Part shown: one piece after another, positions 44,407 through 60,570 of the stretch
How the letters are laid out: each line of letters begins with the position of its first letter
Position numbering within the stretch: position 1 is the stretch's first letter
NCBI GenBank assembly: GCA_026214975.1
Contig: JAOBSW010000067.1
Span: forward strand, 124,001-188,000
Reading direction: 5' to 3'
Length of the DNA: 64,000 nucleotides
Origin: Gentiana macrophylla
Taxonomy: Eukaryota > Streptophyta > Magnoliopsida > Gentianales > Gentianaceae
Position numbers and translations under genes: made by a program
Notes under the pieces: generated by a model
Database searches by the model: none
What the model was told of the DNA's origin: nothing
Seen by the model: only the letters and a program-made list of their open reading frames with translations

Positions 44407-46054
44407 TTATTTTATTGCATATCATGTAGATTGCATCGTAATATATTTTCATATAGTGCACCTAGCCTACTATTTTGTAATATTCCATGTATATGTTCCA
44501 TCTCTGGATGAGCTAAATCTGAAAAATCTTTCTGACTTCTTTTCCATGTATAATCCTCTATCATTATTAGTTGGAGTTTGATGTTTCTGTTTGCACATGT
44601 GGTCTATATTATTTTACAAGCTTCTCGTGGCTTTATTCTTAGATGTCCCGAGTTTAAGTGTTGATCTTTCCATCGAGCTATTATTTCTTTTTGTGCTTAT
44701 ATCAAACTTCCATATTTAGACGCTTAGATGTTCTGTACTTTTCCTGTTTGATTTTTCCCATCGATGCGATTCTATTTTGTGCTCTGTGTGTTCTATTCCC
44801 CCTTGTCCCGAGATATTTCCTTGTTTGTCAAGTGTGCGGGATCTTTGCGATAGCAATTGTGAGTTTCAGACGATGTCGGTTTTCGGTGGATGGTCCACGA
44901 TCATCGATTTCTTCACGCATTTCTGGATCTGGATCTAGACCACTTCCAGACTTGCCACTTTCGAACGACAATCAGCTAAGTTCTTTCTTTCTTTTTATTT
45001 CTGCACAACATGAGGACATGTTGTAATTTAAGTGTGGGGGAGGGGAATAGCTTATGTGATATCTACATTCATTTGCCATACTTTTATATTTCTATGAAAA
45101 GTGCTAGATTTTAAATGTTTTGTTTTGTCCCAAGTAAGCATGGCATGTCTTCATTTGAGTTCTTATATCATTTTTGCGTTATTTTGCATATTTAGTAAAT
45201 TTAGTTGTTTCACCCAACACTACTTTTTCACATGCCATAGTAAATGATGAGCTATAATTTAAAGCTATGCCCATTTGATTAGAGATTTTTTGATGATTAT
45301 CGCATGATTCTTTGCTTCCATACTAATTTTGAAAATTTTAATAGTTTGTATTTAGAATTAAAGTATGACATACTGTGAATATCTGAAGGTTTGAATGTGA
45401 TAGGAGGGATATAATTTAAGGTTTGCATACCAATCTAAGATGAATAATATGAATTATATATATTTAAGTGTCGGAAGTAGCTGCCGATGATTTGAGTGCG
45501 GTAGGGCATTATCTCGAAATGTCCTATACCACTATGAGGTTCAATAGCTCCCATCGCTGATGATAGTAGTCCACTAGGGTGTTATCCCGAAACATCCTAT
45601 TCTTTGGGAATGAGGGCATATATGCTATATATGTGGAATTGATTGAACTATAAAGAAAATTAGTGAATGGCAATGTGGAAAGATGGTTGGAAACCTTAGT
45701 TATCTGCTAACTATCCCCAGTATAAACTGAAAGATATGTTGTAGGGACTATCCTCTAAGTGTGTCGGAAATATTTTAAATGCTCCCTATTATCTTTTCGG
45801 AATAAGTATGTTTTGTGAGGTGCATGTTATAATCGTTTTTATATTTCTAATTTAAATGGGATGTTGGCTAGTTTTGCTTGAATCAATTTCAAGTGTGGAT
45901 TTAGTGGAAATGTATTATGGCTATGCACACACTCACTTGGGTGAACCTCTAAACTACTTGAATATGTTTTATATTTGCTAAGATGTTTATTTGTCTCGAG
46001 TGATGATTATGTTTTGTCTTGCTCGGGACGAGCAAGGTTTAAGTGTGGGGGAGT

Positions 46055-47597
46055 TGTTAAGGGTGATTTTATACGTTTTATAAGGATATATTTTATATCA
46101 ATATTCCCCATATATGGATGTTTTTCATAGAAATCGAGCCTTATATTGAGATATTGAGTAAATTGTGTTTTTAATAGGTTAATTGCAAAATGTAACGATT
46201 TATGTGCTTAAATTGTGATTTTATGTTATTTTGGGATTGTGTTATGCTTTGGTATATTTTCCTATATTGTAGATACATATTTTGGCATGCAAGAGGATTA
46301 AATGATGAGGTTTTGCATGGAAGAGAAGTGAAATGGAAGGAAGATGGAGATAAAGCTTGGAATGAAGCTTTCAAGCAGCTGAACTTCCGACGCAGTTCTT
46401 GATATGATATAAACTGATTGGACTCTCGACCTCAAGAGAAGAGTTGTAGGTCTTGAAGAGAGGATTCTACAGGAGTTTGAATCACTCCATTCCGACTTAC
46501 GAGGCCCGAGATATGAGCGTTACAAGTTTGGATGCTGTTGCTGAAAATAGCGGACGGGCGTCCGGATATTCAAACGGGCGTCCAGCGTTTTTACTGTAGC
46601 AACCGACCTGAAAATTCTATAAATACAGCAGCGAATTGAACCCTAAACATAACATTATTTTCAGCCGACTTTTGACAGCAAAGGGCGGCCACTCTGAGCA
46701 GTTTTCAGGGCCGATCACCCGAGCCTTGTGCTCGGGTGATCGGGGTTAGATTAGGTTTTATTTTTCGTTTCTTTCATTCCTTTTGTTCGACCATGATGAT
46801 CTTTTGAAACTTTGAAACATGGAGCAGCCATGGGAGACTGCTTTTGCAGCAGACTTTTATTTTCTTTCTATGGATGTTTTGTAAGTCTTTTTAATTAAAG
46901 TTCGTTTCTTTCCATGCGTTTATTTGTTAATGCAATTTATATCGAAAGATGTTGTTATTGATGTTTACCGTAGGACGAAAGTCGGTGTAAACGCGAGATC
47001 ACCATAGGAAAGAATAGACGTTTTGATCTATATCAAACGAAAGTTGATAGGTTGAATGTCTAGGTTGTTAGATCTAGAAAATCTTGCACCTTGGTTTATT
47101 TTATGATGCGTTAATCTCCGTAAATCGAAAGATAGAGATTGATAGGCGAATTCATCTACGAAAGTAGGAATTCATACGCTTGATAGGTGAAACCACAACT
47201 TGAATTAAATCACTATAAGATAATCTAGGAAGAAATTAAGGGTTGCGGGATGGTGGATTATGGTTCGTTCCATGTTTGATCGCCATCATTATCATGTTCG
47301 TTAGATAGATTTATTGTTGTAGTTTAGATTTATTTTATGTTGATCGCAATTATCCTTCCTGGATTTGGATTAACAATCCTCTCATCGATTTACTTTTCCG
47401 CTTTAGTTTAGGTTTAGGTTAATAAAGAAGAATTAATAAGTTAGATTCGATGACCCAATTCCACGAGGATCGATACCCGCACTTATCCAACTTTACTAGC
47501 AACTACCCGGTATTCGGCCGGTTAGGAGGTAGTTTTGCATGGTAGTATAGGTTTTATAAATTTTCTTTTGTTTTAATGATGCAAAATCTCCCCAACA
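46055..47597 (+). repeat. LTR 2 of the array (1543 bp)
   Basis: TGTTAAGGG to CCCCAACA, serving both as 3' LTR of copy 1 and 5' LTR of copy 2. Preceded by the polypurine tract, followed by the tRNA-Asp PBS. Confidence 0.93.
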
Positions 47598-50557
47598 AAA
47601 GTGGCGCCGTTGCCGGGAATCGGTGTTTTGTTGAATCTAATTGAATTAATTTTTCTATTTTGTTACGTGTTTTTGTTTTTGTTTTTCAATAAAAGTAGCG
47701 TTGAATAAATTGAGGTTTTTTTATTTTGCCGTGTTTCGATAACCGTTGGGTTAAGAATGTGCAAAAGTTTTTTACTCGATTTATGACACGTGAATTACTT
47801 GTTTGTGTTATCTAATCGACCTCTCGTGCTTTAATGTGATAAGGTCTTTGTGATGATTTTGTTTAGGATAATTAGGGTTTCGTTTTTCCTGCTTTTTTTT
47901 ACGGCAAATTGATGATCGAACGAGCGTTCACGTAAGTGAACGCCGTCGCCCGCACTTCTAACATGCTGAGTAACCGAGCTGCCTGGTTGGATGGACGTTC
48001 GCTTCGTCCGAAAGTTTCAACTCGCTCGTTTGAAGGACCAGACGAAGCGCCTATACTTTACAACGCCCGCCCGATCGGTTTTCAAGTCAAACGAGCGCTT
48101 GTTTGGATGAACGCCGTCAAAGGTTGCATTTTGAGGTGAACGCCTGCCTCGATCGAAGGACGCTTGATCCAGGTTCGAATTTTTCTTGATTTAAATTTTA
48201 ATGCTTTTATTTGATGTGGATTTTTCATTAGAGCTTCGTGGCTATTTCATTTTACGTAGATGTTACGAACTTGCATATTCATATCTTTCCATCTACGAAT
48301 CCATGTTAAATAATCGATTAATTTTTATATGCATGATTCATCTATGCAAGTTATAGTCACTTTGCCGGTTCTCGTGACGCTATAACCGGTCTTATTAATT
48401 AGTAGCTAATGTCGGTTTTCGTATGCTACACACGGCGTGATGAATCTTTTAAGTTTTGAGACTTATGTGCTTTCTGTTGTTTATGTAACTCATATGGGTA
48501 GCTACCGCCGGTTTCCGTATGCTACGTCTTAGGCCATATGAGTTATATCCGCTTAGTATAGCTAATCGTTGGTTTTCCATAATGCTATCACCTTTGATGA
48601 GTCTTAAAGCGCGCTCTACACCGTGCATGTAATGGACAAAGATCATCGTTTATCGTAACTCATCATTATTTGGTAGACGTTTATTTTATACTTGTCGTGT
48701 TGCAATTGAGTGGGCCGGTCTTCTTTCTTTTATTTTCTTTTATTTTTGCATATCATATAGATGCATATCATGTAGTTGCATGTCATCTAGTTGCATTGTT
48801 TTTCTATTTTCTTTTATTTTTCTTGAGCGTAGTTAACTGTCGGTTTCCGTAATACTACCTCGTTTTTTTCCATGATGGTTACTGTTGGTTCTCCATATGC
48901 CATCATTATTTTATTGCATATCATGTAGATTGCATCGTAATATATTTTCATATAGTGCACCTAGCCTACTATTTTGTAATATTCCATGTATATGTTCCAT
49001 CTCTGGATGAGCTAAATCTGAAAAATCTTTCTGACTTCTTTTCCATGTATAATCCTCTATCATTATTAGTTGGAGTTTGATGTTTCTGTTTGCACATGTG
49101 GTCTATATTATTTTACAAGCTTCTGTGGCTTTATTCTTAGATGTCCTGAGTTTAAGTGTTGATCTTTCCATCTGAGCTATTATTTCTTTTTGTGCTTATA
49201 TCAAACTTCCATATTTAGACGCTTAGATGTTCTGTACTTTCCCTGTTTGATTTTTCCATCTGATGCGATTCTATTTTGTGCTCTGTGTGTTCTATTCCCC
49301 CTTGTCCCCGAGATATTTCCTTGTTTGTCAAGTGTGCAGGATCTTTGCGATAGCAATTGTGAGTTTCAGACGATGTCAGTTTTCCGGTGGATGGTCCACA
49401 GTCTACTGATTTCTTCACGCATTTACGGATCTCGGATTCAGACCACTTCTGCACTTGCCACTTTCGAACGACAATCGCCTAAGTTCTTTCTTTCTTTTAT
49501 TTCGCGCACAACATGAGGACATGTTGTAATTTAAGTGTAGGGAGAGGGAATAGCTTATGTGATATCTACATTCATTTGCCATACTTTTATATTTCTATGA
49601 AAAGTGCTAGATTTTAAATGTTTTGTTTTGTCCCAAGTAAGCATGGCATGTCTTCATTTGAGTTCTTATATCATTTTGCGTTATTTTGAATATTTAGTAA
49701 ATTTAGTTGTTTCACCCAACACTACTTTTTCACATGCCATAGTAAATGATGAGCTATAATTTAAAGCTATGCCCATTTGATTAGAGATTTTTTGATGATT
49801 ATCGCATGATTCTTTGCTTCCATACTAATTTTGAAAATTTTAATAGTTTGTATTTAGAATTAAAGTATGACATACTGTGAATATCTGAAGGTTTGAATGT
49901 GATAGGAGGGATATAATTTAAGGTTTGCATACCAATCTAAGATGAATAATATGAATTATATATATTTAAGTGTCGGAAGTAGCTGCCGATGATTTGAGTG
50001 CGGTAGGGCATTATCTCGAAATGTCCTATACCACTATGAGGTTCAATAGCTCCCGACTGCCTGATGATAGTAGTCCAGCTAGGGTGTTATCCCGAAACAT
50101 CCTATTGCGTTGGGAATGAGGGCATATATGCTATATATGTGGAATTGATTGAACTATAAAGAAAATTAGTGAATGGCAATGTGGAAAGATGGTTGGAAAC
50201 CTTAGTTATCTCGCTAACTATCCCAAGATAAAACTGAAAGATATGTTGTAGGACTATCCTCTAAGTGTGTCGGAAATATTTTAAATGCTCCCTATTATCT
50301 TTTCGAATAAGTATGTTTTGTGAGGTGCATGTTATAATCGTTTTATATTTCTAATTTAAATGGGATGTTGGCTAGTTTTGCTTGAATCAATTTCAAGTGT
50401 GGATTTAGTGGAAATGTATTATGGCTATGCACACACTCACTTGGGTGAACCTCTAAACTACTTGAATATGTTTTATATTTGCTAAGATGTTTATTTGTCT
50501 CGAGTGATGATTATGTTTTGTCTTGCTCGGGACGAGCAAGGTTTAAGTGTGGGGAGT
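47598..50557 (+). mobile_element. noncoding internal region 2
   Basis: Parallels internal region 1 over its whole length with the same PBS, hairpin series and polypurine tract (50544-50556). Differences are concentrated in CG-rich words while long AT-rich stretches are identical. Confidence 0.88.
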
Positions 50558-52105
50558 TGTTAAGGGTGATTTTATACGTTTTATAAGGATATATTTTACA
50601 TCAATATTCCCATATATGGATGTTTTTCATAGAAATCGAGCCTTATATTGAGATATTGAGTAAATTGTGTTTTTAATAGGTTAATTGCAAAATGTAACGA
50701 TTTATGTGCTTAAATTGTGATTTTATGTTATTTTGGGATTGTGTTATGCTTTGGTATATTTTCCTATATTGTAGATACATATTTTGGCATGCAAGAGGAT
50801 TAAATGATGAGGTTTTGCATGGAAGAGAAGTGAAATGGAAGGAAGATGGAGATAAAGCTTGGAATGAAGCTTTCAAGCAGCTGAACTTCCGACGCAGTTC
50901 TTGATATGATATAAACTGATTGGACTCTCGACCTCAAGAGAAGAGTTGTAGGTCTTGAAGAGAGGATTCTACAGGAGTTTGAATCACTCCATTCCGACTT
51001 ACGAGGCCCGAGATATGAGCGTTACAAGTTTGGATGCTGTTGCTGAAAATAGCGGACGGGCGTCCGGATATTCAAACGGGCGTCCAGCGTTTTTTTATCA
51101 GTAGCAACCGACCTGAAAATTCTATAAATACAGCAGCGAATTGAACCCTAAACATAACATTATTTTCAGCCGACTTTTGACAAAGCAAAGGGCGGCCACT
51201 CGAAAGCGATTTAGGGGCGATCACCCGAGCCTTGTGCTCGGGTGATCGGGGTTAGATTAGGTTTTATTTTTCGTTTTTTCATTCCTTTTGTTCGACCATG
51301 ATGATCTTTTGAAACTTTGAAACATGGAGCAGCCATGGGAGACTGTTTGCAGCAGCTTTTATTTTCTTTCTATGGATGTTTTGTAAGTCTTTTTAATTAA
51401 AGTTCGTTTCTTTCCATGCGTTTATTTGTTAATGCAATTTATATCGAAAGATGTTGTTATTGATGTTTACCGTGGGGACGAAAGTCGTGTAAACGCGAGA
51501 TCACCATAGGAAAGAATAGACGTTTTGATCTATATCAAACGAAAGTTGATAGGTTGAATGTCTAGGTTGTTAGATCTAGAAAATCTTGCACCTTGGTTTA
51601 TTTTATGATGCGTTAATCTCCGTAAATCGAAAGATAGAGATTGATAGGCTTAATTCATCTACGAAAGTAGGAATTCATACGTTTGATAGGTGAAACCACA
51701 ACTTGAATTAAATCACTATAAGATAATCTAGGGAAGAAATTAAGGGTTGCGGGATGGTGGATTATGGTTCGTTCCATGTTTGATCGCTTGATCCATTATC
51801 ATGTTCGTTAGATAGATTTATTGTTGTAGTTTAGATTTATTTTATGTTGATACTTAATTATCCTTCCTGGCTTTGGATTAACAATCCTCTGTCGATTTAC
51901 TTTTCCGCGTTTTAGTTTAGGTTTAGGTTAATAAAGAAGAATTAATAAGTTAGATTCGACGACCCAATTCCACGAGGATCGATACCGCATTTATCCAACT
52001 TTACTAGCAACTACCCGGTATTCGGCCGGTTAGGAGGTAGTTTTGCATGGTAGTATAGGTTTTATAAATTTTCTTTTGTTTTAATGATGCAAAATCTCCC
52101 CAACA
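50558..52105 (+). repeat. LTR 3 of the array (1548 bp)
   Basis: Same ends and internal landmarks as LTRs 1 and 2. Agrees with LTR 2 against LTR 1 at several single-base sites (for example CAGCTGAAC, GATTGGACTC, GTAGGTCTTG). Confidence 0.93.
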
Positions 52106-53158
52106 AAAGTGGCGCCGTTGCCGGGAATCGGTGTTTTGTTGAATCTAATTGAATTAATTTTTCTATTTTGTTACGTGTTTTTGTTTTTGTTTTTCAATAA
52201 AAGTAGCGTTGAATAAATTGAGGTTTTTTATTTTGCCGTGTTTCGATAACCGTTGGGTTAAGAATGTGCAAAAGTTTTTTACTCGATTTATGACACGTGA
52301 ATTACTTGTTTGTGTTATCTAATCGACCCTCTGTGCTTTAATGTGATAAGGTCTGCTGTGATGATTTTGTTTAGGATAATTAGGGTTTCGTGTTTTTCTG
52401 CTGTGTTTTCGTGCAAATTCGATGATGAACGAAGCGTTCACGTAAGTGAACGCCCGCCCGGCACTCCTAACATGCGAGTAACCGAAGCGCCTGGTTGGAT
52501 GGACGCGTTCGTTCGTCGAAAGTTTCAACTCATTCGTTTTGAAGGACCAGGCAGCGTCTATACTTTACAACGCCCGTCCGGTTGGTTTTCAAGTCAAACG
52601 AGCGTTTGTTTGGATGAACGCTTCGTCGATCTTTGCATTTTGAGGTGAACGCCCGTCGATCGCGAAGGACTTGATCCAGGTTCAATTTTTCTTGATTTAA
52701 ATTTTAATGCTTTTATTTGATGTGGATTTTTTCATTAGAGCTTACGTGGCTATTTCATTTTACGTAGATGTTACGAACTTGCATATTCATATCTTTCCAT
52801 CTACGAATCCATGTTAAATAACCGATTAATTTTTATATGCATGATTCATCTATGCAAGTTATAGTCCATTATCGGTTCTCGTGACGCTATAATCTGGTCT
52901 TATTAATTAGTAGCTAATGTCGGTTTCCGTATGCTACACACATTGTGATGAATCTTTTAAGCTTTGAGACTTATGTGCTTTCCTGTTGTTTATGTAACTC
53001 ATATGGGTAGCTACTGTCGGTTTCCGTATGCTACATCTTAGGCCATATGAGTTATATCTGTTTAGTATAGCTAACTGTTGGTTTTCCATAATGCTATCAC
53101 CTTTGATGAGTCTTAAAGCGCGTCTACACTGCATGTAATGGACAGCACTGTCGTTTAT
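52106..53158 (+). mobile_element. truncated internal region 3
   Basis: Follows copy 1 closely from the PBS through four of the six hairpins and breaks off at ACTGTCGTTTATC, where the second 62-bp flank copy begins. No polypurine tract or right LTR follows. Confidence 0.88.
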
Positions 53159-53220
53159 CATAAATTTTACAGTCAAACACATCATAATTATCCTCCACTC
53201 GAGACTTGTCTTTGCTTAAG
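53159..53220 (+). repeat. right copy of the 62-bp direct duplication
   Basis: Identical to 41500-41561. The host hAT sequence continues from its right end (CACAAAAGATAGC), so this copy sits in the original context. Confidence 0.92.
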
Positions 53221-53465
53221 CACAAAAGATAGCACGGTTGAATCCGCATAGCAATTCCAAGGGAAAAAAATAGCCCGTGTCTCCGACCAATGTATGAGGC
53301 AAAGCATCCGAACAAGCGCTGAAGCTAAAAGCAATAACACTCCTTCTCCACCTTGTCCTTGCTGTTACAACCCGGATGGTTACACCTGGCATAGGAGAAA
53401 GATGATAACCCCAAAAATAACCAAAGAATATAATAACCCAAGAAAGGAACAAGGACACCTGGATT

Positions 53466-53820
53466 GCACCCCTAATAGGATGATAGGGGTGCCTCCAAAG
53501 TTGAATGCCAATTCGGTCCTATGCATTGAACCTTTCCGTCGACCGCCAAAGTGATGCCTGCTTATATCGCCCCTTCAAATAAAAATGCCCGGTCCAAGCA
53601 AGGATCCCATAGAGGAACATGTACACCTAAATTGCACCCCTAACATCATGATAGGGTGCTTTAGAAATCGACGCTTGACCATGTCCTGGAAGAGGTGCAC
53701 GAATCGCCCGCATGACATTAAAGCATAAAAATCGGTGAAAAAGTGTACTATGTGCCAAGTAATGAATAAACGATGGATAGAAAACACCTGATTTGCACCC
53801 CAACTAGAATAGGAGGGGTG
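53466..53820 (-). repeat. three spaced GCACCCC...GGGGTGC hairpin units in the hAT interior
   Basis: Units at 53466-53492, 53633-53658 and 53794-53820, about 165 bases apart, each an inverted repeat GCACCCCT...AGGGGTGC embedded in a longer similar context (ACACCT before, CCAAAGTTGAA or CCAGGTTGAA after). Read on the minus strand they give repeated HPI-LLGVQ-like peptides, but no family is recognised. Confidence 0.6.
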
Positions 53821-54240
53821 CTTCCAGGTTGAAGGAGCCATTCGCATCCAAACATGACAACGTCGATGTGGAAAAGTCGTCTCCCCTCTTTCACAAGTCG
53901 TCTCCCCAACAGGAAACCTATACCTAATTCATTCTTCAACTTCAACTCTTCAAGTCGTCGTTCGTCGCCCAGCCCATATCCATGGCGGACTCACCTTTCT
54001 CCGGCCAAGAGACAAACTTTTTTGCTCGATTGTCTTCTCCTCCTTCTCCTCGTTCTTTTGATATAATTTAATTGAAATTTCATCTTCTTCTCAAACCTCT
54101 CTTTCTTCTCCGACCGTCCAACATCACAGCCCTCCTTCTCCGGCCTAAATCATCCTCTTTATCCCCTTCTCTTAGTCACCCTTCCGGCCTTCCGCTTCCT
54201 TCCCCTCCACTCCTCCGAGTCTCCGACCACCTTTGGGTTT
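53820..54240. other. possible captured coding fragment in hAT interior
   Basis: C/T-rich plus strand with CTCCGACC and CTTCTCCGGCC words typical of plant 5' UTR or transit-peptide coding sequence; ends in a poly-T run. I do not recognise the source gene. Confidence 0.3.
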
Positions 54241-54468
54241 TTTTTTTTTTTTTTTTTTTTTGAATCGAACCTGTTCGGACCGTTCGGCTCGTTAGGACCG
54301 AACCGAGCCGAATATTTTTTTTTAAGTTTCGAACCCGAGCCGAACCTTGAAAAATCAGGTTCGGCCGAGCCGAGCCGAGCCGAGCCTTGAGGTACAGAAT
54401 TTTCGAGCCGAGCCGAACCCTGCCAGGGTTCGGTATTATTCGGCCTCGTTCTGACCTCTATATGTGAT

Positions 54469-55300
54469 CTTGTAGAGGTGAATGTAATTTCAATACAACC
54501 TATGTGGTAGAGATTGTAAAATTGATTTGTTATATGTGATATATTATATATTGTATATAACCGTTTCTTCTACCCTTTACTATGTACGTAAGTGCTTATC
54601 TCTTCTCTCTTTATTGTCCCCACCCCGAGAAGGTGGTTGTCAGGATGATGATGAATACAGTTACGATGATGGAGTTGATGGAGCTGGCGTTTGAGCTCAA
54701 GAGTTATGACATGGATATTTATTTTACGCAATTATTATTCTGTTTGAGAGATATACTTTAGTACATTTTCAGTTTCAATTTGGGAAGTAATAAAGTAAAC
54801 AACATTTATTTCGTTGTTTTGTCGTTTCAGTTTTCTTAGACGTAGATTTTGAGATTGGTGATCCGTTGTTTGTCGTTTGACATTCTTTTTCTGAGCTATC
54901 TTCAGTTTTAATTTATTCCGCTTTTACTCTATTTAATTGTTACGAGACTTATGTATATATTACTTTTGACGATTTAAAAAGTTAATGCATACATACCGGG
55001 CATTTTTTCCGGATAAAAATTCGGTATCCGGGATATTGCCTCACAACGTAACTCTAAAGATTTCGATTATTCCACACACCACTTGACAGTCACAGTACCT
55101 CACACAATCTGACTTTGGTCTTCGTGTCACAACTTATTTTGATATGTTTCCCGAATGCATTGTAACAATTCATTGGTTAAATTGCCTTGATACTACATTA
55201 ATTGTACACTAATTAATTAGACCCTTAGTGCATTGATGCGCATTATACTGCATTTCATCCTAATCACTTACAACCAACCTAAAACCTTACTTGGCATCTG
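54469..55300. other. intergenic DNA right of the hAT element
   Basis: AT-rich. A short acidic stretch near 54640-54690 could encode DDDEYSYDDGVDGAG followed by a stop, possibly a terminal exon scrap. Nothing firm. Confidence 0.3.
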
Positions 55301-55314
55301 CTAGCTATACTCAC

Positions 55315-55547
55315 GAGTCCGGATCCCCTACGGTACAAGGTGAGCGGTATAAAGTACTGTGCACCGTTTTCGTCCGAATTTCGGACGGATCTGGACAGAT
55401 CCGTCCAAATTTGGAAGGAGCATCATTTCACTTTCTTCCCGTCCAAATTTGATTCATTCTCTTCCCGTCGAAATTTGGACGGATCCGTCCAAAATTCGGA
55501 CGGAAACGATGTACAACACTTTGTACGTAGGGGATCCGCTTCACTAT
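55315..55547. mobile_element. foldback MULE-like MITE
   Basis: Long inverted arms: CGGATCCCCTACG near 55320 against CGTAGGGGATCCG near 55530, continuing through GTACAA, GTGCACC and repeated GACGGATC/GGACGGATCCGTCC words to a short loop. CTATACTCAC flanks both sides (about 55305-55314 and 55548-55557), matching the 9-10 bp duplication made by Mutator-like transposases. Confidence 0.8.
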
Positions 55548-55725
55548 ACTCACCCTCAACGCGAGGGCCTGTCATTGGCAAAAAGGCCTCCATATTTTAA
55601 TGGCACGGAGTATATTCAGTGGGAGAGGTCCATGAGACTCCGATCCATGTGGAATTAATGGACATTCGTCTATGGTATGTCGTAGGTGATGGGCTTTACG
55701 TTTCCATGAAAGATGCCAAAGTAAC

Positions 55726-56150
55726 TGGTGATTAAAAAAAATCATTAAATGAATGTCTATGTGTATATTTGTTCAATTAATGATTTTTTTATTATTTGTT
55801 CTTGGTATTATACTATATGAAAATATACTTGCACATTTTTGGTATTTCAATCAACATTCCCTCTACCAATAAAACAATACTCCTACTCGATCACATGTTT
55901 TTTTTTATTATTGTTAAATATCTAATATATGAAAAGTCGTAAGTACAAAATTGTAAAGTTAAAAGTTTTCAGATGAACGATGTTACAAAACAGTTTCAAC
56001 TTTGAGAATTTGAGATTTCATATTTCAGATTCTAGTTGTAACAAACGTCATCTACATACGAGTAAACATAATGAAATCTTGAACACAACTTTTATTAATT
56101 ACTCTCAAGTGCATAGTAATTAATGCGGACATGAAGATTAAATTACAAGC
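55726..56150. repeat. segmental duplicate of 15952-16037 plus 19187-19532 (empty site)
   Basis: Contiguous here, interrupted there by 3.15 kb. The junction is at 55810/55811. The block is the 3' flank of the beta-glucosidase pseudogene, so a second copy of that flank once existed near 16-19 kb. Confidence 0.85.
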
Positions 56151-56324
56151 TGAAAAGATCATAACATTATTATAAATAAAAAAAACCTTTCCTAATGCGA
56201 TTAGGAGAAGTGAAATACAAAAAACTCTAATTAGCTCTCTATTATTATCCTTAATCCATGCAATAATGGCATACTTAAAGAGAGCTAATTACATAGTAAT
56301 TAAGTCTCATGTTTCAAGTCTTAT

Positions 56325-60039
<3,715 letters not shown>

Positions 60040-60364
60040 CTGCAAACACATTCATAGGTGGTTAATAAAAATAAAAAAAATAATAATAATAATAATCTAT
60101 ATCTATATCTATATATATTTGAAATGACAATTTAACCCGATTATCCAATTGACCCGCTCCATTTCCAGAAATAAAAAAAGGCAACACCAAAAAAAAAAAA
60201 GAAACACAAAAAATAATAAGTATCCTACAAAATCTATAAAAATAACAACTATTCTTCAAAATCTCTCTGCGAATCTTTTATATTAATTTTTTTAAGAGTT
60301 CAAAAAAATACCGATGACACCCTAAAAAAAAAATACCGATGACATAAATTTGTTTTTAAAAAAT

Positions 60365-60570
60365 ACACTTTTCATCCTGATTTTGTGCCATTCTTCTCAA
60401 AATTATATATAAAAAAATTTTTGATTTACATAATAGTATAAAAAGAAAAATAATTTCCTTCCTGATTTTGCGCCATTTCTTTATAAATCATAAAAAAGAA
60501 TTGATTTACCAAGAGTAAGAGTTGAAAAAATATTTTCCTTCCCGATTTTCCACACTTTCTTTGCGTAAAT
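60365..60570. repeat. three imperfect tandem units of about 80-95 bp
   Basis: Units share CTTCCTGATTTTGCGCCATTTCT, with TTATAAATCATAAAAAA and TTGATTTAC. Located where the missing 5' exons of the beta-glucosidase would be expected. Confidence 0.5.

Larger units (their letters stand above)
43102..46054 (+). mobile_element. noncoding internal region 1 (LARD-like, about 2.95 kb)
   Basis: Between PBS and polypurine tract (AAGTGTGGGGGAG at 46041-46053) no Gag or Pol motif exists; all ORFs are short. The size and emptiness fit a large retrotransposon derivative (LARD) mobilised by a related Athila-type element. It contains a patch of recurring ACGGGCGTTC/GAACGCCCGT motifs (43430-43680) and a series of six hairpins (43856-44406). 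Confidence 0.85.
40951..54460. mobile_element. large non-autonomous hAT-like element (13.5 kb) with 8-bp TSD
   Basis: The ends are TAGGGCTGTAAATGAAC and, from the other side, TAGAGGTCAGAACGAGG. Both are flanked by TATGTGAT (40943-40950 and 54461-54468), a perfect 8-bp duplication. Both ends carry about 170-200 bases of inverted GGTTCGGCTCG-type subterminal motifs like those of the MITE at 37.3 kb, so the two belong to one family. No hAT transposase is visible. Without the retroelement array at 41562-53158 and the second 62-bp copy, the element would be about 1.85 kb. Confidence 0.85.

Noticed and set aside
44134..45026. Hydrophobic ORFs of 67-136 aa in the LARD interior (also 48.67 and 49.19 kb)
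   Set aside because: T-rich noncoding DNA gives Phe/Leu/Tyr/Ile-rich frames. The frames are not conserved between array copies.
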